Assembly (NCBI GenBank): GCA_043777595.1
Contig: JAYWHT010000096.1
Location: forward strand, 1 to 8,659
Direction of reading: 5' to 3'
DNA: 8,659 nucleotides
Source: JAYVJH01 sp043777595
GTDB taxonomy: Bacteria > Bacteroidota > Bacteroidia > Cytophagales > Spirosomataceae
Part shown: positions 7,313 to 8,659 of the stretch, one piece after another
Layout of the letters: each line of letters begins with the position of its first letter
How positions within the stretch are numbered: the stretch's first letter is position 1
Made by a program: the position numbers and the translations under genes
The notes under the pieces: generated by a model
Told to the model about the DNA's origin: nothing
Databases searched by the model: none
Seen by the model: only the letters and a program-made list of their open reading frames with translations

Positions 7313-8188
7313 CTAAATCGAGTTTTCTTTTTGAGCCAATTCGTCAGTAAAAATACGCTGGTCTTTGTTGCGTTGTGAATACACCAAGAAAATAATACCT
7401 AATAAAACGGCAGGAATACTCAAAATTTGACCCATGTAAAGCGGCAAGTCGTTCTCGAATGTCATTTGTGGCTCTTTGAAAAATTCCCAAACAAAACGTA
7501 GCCCAAAAACCCAAATAAAAAACACACCGACTAACTGACCATGTGGCGTTGCCGATTTTTTGAGACTCCAGATTTTTAGTAGTACAACAAACAAAACCAA
7601 ACAAGATAACGCTTCATACAACTGCGCTGGGTGACGAGGTAGTTGGCTTAGGGGGCCGTAGTCAGTAAGTCTTTTAAAAATAAAACCCCAAGGTTGTTCA
7701 GTAACTTTTCCTACAATTTCAGAGTTCATTAAATTGCCCATTCTAATAAAAAAACCAGCCAGTGCAACCACAATCGCAATACGGTCTGTAACCCACAAAA
7801 AACTTACCTTATGAACACGGCCATAGATATACAAGCCCGTTAAGATACCAAAAATAGCACCATGACTGGCCAAACCAGCAAAAGGTGGCGTGATGATTTG
7901 CATGGGATTGGTCAAAAACACAGACGGCTCATAAAACGCAAAATGTCCAAGCCGTGCGCCCAATACAGTTGTGATGACCATTGTGAGCAGCAGCGAGTCG
8001 AGTAGGGTTTCTTTGAGACCTTCTTTTTTGAAAATATGCGCCATAATACGCTGGCCCAACAAAAAGCCCATTGCAAACAACAGGCCGTACCAGCGAATCG
8101 AAAATGGCCCAACGGTATATTTGCCAATAGTCAGGGCTGAAATCTGATAAATTTCTGGGTCGATGTCCCACAAAATATAACTCAACAT
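7313..8188 (-). CDS. lgt: Prolipoprotein diacylglyceryl transferase
   Basis: Lgt is the inner-membrane enzyme that moves diacylglycerol from phosphatidylglycerol to the lipobox cysteine of prelipoproteins, the first step of lipoprotein maturation. At 291 residues it has normal length and several hydrophobic segments (about 34-50, 62-80, 108-123, 136-148, 194-206, 219-231, 252-270). Seen: FSIRWYGLLFAMGF (29-42), GARLGHFAFYEP (77-88), SHGAIFGI (108-115), the Lgt signature RMGNLMNSEIVG (149-160), PRHPAQLYE (184-192) and RFVWEFFKEPQ (231-241). R149 and R231 correspond to the essential arginines of E. coli Lgt (R143, R239), and H109 to its conserved histidine (H103). The ATG at 8188 reads into the family N-terminus. 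gldG follows on the same strand after 79 bp; yidD diverges upstream. Confidence 0.97.
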   Translation of the reverse strand: MLSYILWDIDPEIYQISALTIGKYTVGPFSIRWYGLLFAMGFLLGQRIMAHIFKKEGLKETLLDSLLLTMVITTVLGARLGHFAFYEPSVFLTNPMQIITPPFAGLASHGAIFGILTGLYIYGRVHKVSFLWVTDRIAIVVALAGFFIRMGNLMNSEIVGKVTEQPWGFIFKRLTDYGPLSQLPRHPAQLYEALSCLVLFVVLLKIWSLKKSATPHGQLVGVFFIWVFGLRFVWEFFKEPQMTFENDLPLYMGQILSIPAVLLGIIFLVYSQRNKDQRIFTDELAQKENSI

Positions 8189-8192
8189 ATTT

Positions 8193-8210
8193 ATTTGGAT
8201 TTGGATTTGA
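8193..8210 (-). repeat. Hexamer repeat in the lgt leader
   Basis: On the + strand ATTTGG, ATTTGG and ATTTGA follow one another. In the lgt message this is a pyrimidine/A-rich CCAAAT run starting 5 bases before the ATG. It may be only low-complexity leader sequence; an unstructured A-rich leader would suit Bacteroidota initiation without a Shine-Dalgarno site. Confidence 0.5.
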
Positions 8211-8225
8211 ATACACTCAACTTTG

Positions 8226-8233
8226 CAAATATA
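8226..8233 (-). promoter_or_regulatory. Probable -7 promoter box of lgt
   Basis: CAAATATA on the + strand reads TATATTTG on the - strand, an exact TAnnTTTG match, 37 bp upstream of the lgt ATG. No TTG was found at the normal spacing. The -33 region is instead occupied by the heptamer repeat, so this rests on the -7 box and its position only. Confidence 0.45.
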
Positions 8234-8261
8234 GTCAGTTATCAGTTATCAGTTACCAGTT
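8234..8261 (+). repeat. Heptamer array (ATCAGTT, four units) between lgt and yidD
   Basis: Four 7-bp units follow one another: GTCAGTT, ATCAGTT, ATCAGTT, ACCAGTT. Two are perfect and two have one change. The unit is the reverse complement of the heptamer in the array after yidD (8564-8640), so yidD lies between inverted arrays. It abuts the lgt -7 box and covers where its -33 element would be. No function is known. Confidence 0.8.
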
Positions 8262-8296
8262 AAGAGTATTTTACAAGTAAAAAAATAACAAACAAA

Positions 8297-8512
8297 GTGA
8301 TACTAAAAGGTGTATTCATTGGTTTAGTAAGGTTTTATCAAGCGGCTTTGTCGCCTTATTTACCCAATTCTTGCCGTTATTCGCCCACTTGTTCACAATA
8401 TATGATTGAGGCTATTGAAAAATACGGTATTTTTAAAGGCGGGTTGATGGGTCTCAAACGCATTGGTCGCTGCCACCCTTGGGGAGGCCACGGCCACGAC
8501 CCTGTTCAGTGA
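8297..8512 (+). CDS. yidD: Membrane protein insertion efficiency factor YidD
   Basis: A 71-residue protein of normal length. YidD is a small membrane-associated factor that helps YidC/Sec-dependent insertion of inner-membrane proteins. Seen: ALSPYLPNSCRYSPTCSQY (17-35) and RIGRCHPWGGHGHDPV (55-70), with the three conserved cysteines C26, C32 and C59. The N-terminal ~20 residues form an amphipathic or weakly hydrophobic helix. The start is GTG at 8297: an in-frame stop lies at 8261-8263 with no ATG between, and the next ATG (residue 36) would cut away the core motif. It diverges from lgt with a 108-bp gap and is not next to rnpA or yidC as in many bacteria. No TAnnTTTG box was found on this strand in the gap. 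The stop at 8510-8512 directly precedes an octamer array. Confidence 0.95.
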   Translation: MILKGVFIGLVRFYQAALSPYLPNSCRYSPTCSQYMIEAIEKYGIFKGGLMGLKRIGRCHPWGGHGHDPVQ

Positions 8513-8540
8513 GTGATTGAGTGATTGAGTGATTGAGTGA
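8513..8540 (+). repeat. Octamer tandem repeat GTGATTGA (3.5 units)
   Basis: Three perfect GTGATTGA units (8513-8520, 8521-8528, 8529-8536) and a GTGA half unit start at the base after the yidD stop codon. The bases at the gene end (CAGTGA) share the GTGA core. It is non-coding and of unknown function. Confidence 0.85.
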
Positions 8541-8543
8541 GTT

Positions 8544-8568
8544 TTATCGTTCGCAAAGCGAACGATAA
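8544..8568. repeat. Perfect 11-bp stem-loop after yidD
   Basis: TTATCGTTCGC at 8544-8554 pairs perfectly with GCGAACGATAA at 8558-8568 around an AAA loop. It lies 31 bp after the yidD stop, and its right arm runs into the heptamer array. No T-run follows, so it is not a textbook intrinsic terminator, but it is the strongest stem downstream of yidD and may end or protect the transcript. Confidence 0.8.
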
Positions 8569-8640
8569 CTGATAACTGATAACTGATAACTGATAACTGA
8601 TAACTGATAACTGATAACTGATAACTGATAACTAATAACT
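8564..8640 (+). repeat. Heptamer tandem array GATAACT (11 units)
   Basis: Ten perfect GATAACT units from 8564 to 8633 and an eleventh, AATAACT (8634-8640), with one change; 77 bp in total. The array begins inside the right arm of the preceding hairpin. It is the reverse complement of the short array at 8234-8261. The last 19 bases of the window (8641-8659) are pyrimidine-rich and show no gene. Confidence 0.95.
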
Positions 8641-8659
8641 ACTCCTCACTTTTCCCCTT

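Noticed and set aside
7344..8216. Other-frame open frames over lgt on the - strand
   Set aside because: They share the strand with lgt but not its frame, with no motifs; lgt explains the region fully.
8544..8568. Classic rho-independent terminator of yidD
   Set aside because: The stem is perfect but no T-run follows it on either strand; kept only as a hairpin.
8513..8640. CRISPR array
   Set aside because: The units are 7-8 bp with no spacers and no cas genes nearby; these are simple tandem repeats.

Overview
The window looks like chromosome of a Bacteroidota bacterium, most likely of the Cytophagales type. The signs are a gliding-motility gene (gldG), a small protein of the Bacteroidota family DUF6728, the long form of IspG, two or three TAnnTTTG-type promoter boxes, almost no Shine-Dalgarno sequences and an AT-leaning base composition. 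The genus cannot be fixed from this sequence alone.

Left part (1-2758, + strand): the 3' end of a GH130 mannoside phosphorylase/hydrolase gene, then a large two-domain protein with a GT4 glycosyltransferase half and a C-terminal alpha-helical, glycosidase-like half. They lie 81 bp apart in the same direction and are probably one mannose-related carbohydrate unit. Middle (2759-5587, + strand): ispG (MEP isoprenoid pathway) behind a good Bacteroidota-type promoter; a 188-bp non-coding gap with a tandem 45-bp hairpin repeat; then a translationally coupled pair, a 62-residue DUF6728 membrane protein and a MmcQ/YjbR-family protein whose GTG start overlaps the preceding TGA.

Right part: gldG and lgt lie on the - strand, with lgt upstream. 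gldG converges on the YjbR gene with a 17-bp gap. lgt diverges from yidD (+ strand). lgt and yidD both serve the cell envelope: lipoprotein lipidation and membrane-protein insertion. GldG is a membrane-anchored part of the GldAFG transporter-like complex.

Most genes are ordinary. The less ordinary content is short repetitive DNA. Inverted heptamer arrays bracket yidD, and the longer one has 11 units. An octamer array starts directly at the yidD stop codon, followed by a perfect 11-bp hairpin. A 45-bp hairpin repeat precedes the DUF6728 gene, and its palindrome core resembles the hairpin after yidD. No tRNA, rRNA, CRISPR, IS element or defence system was seen, and I found no convincing new multi-gene system.
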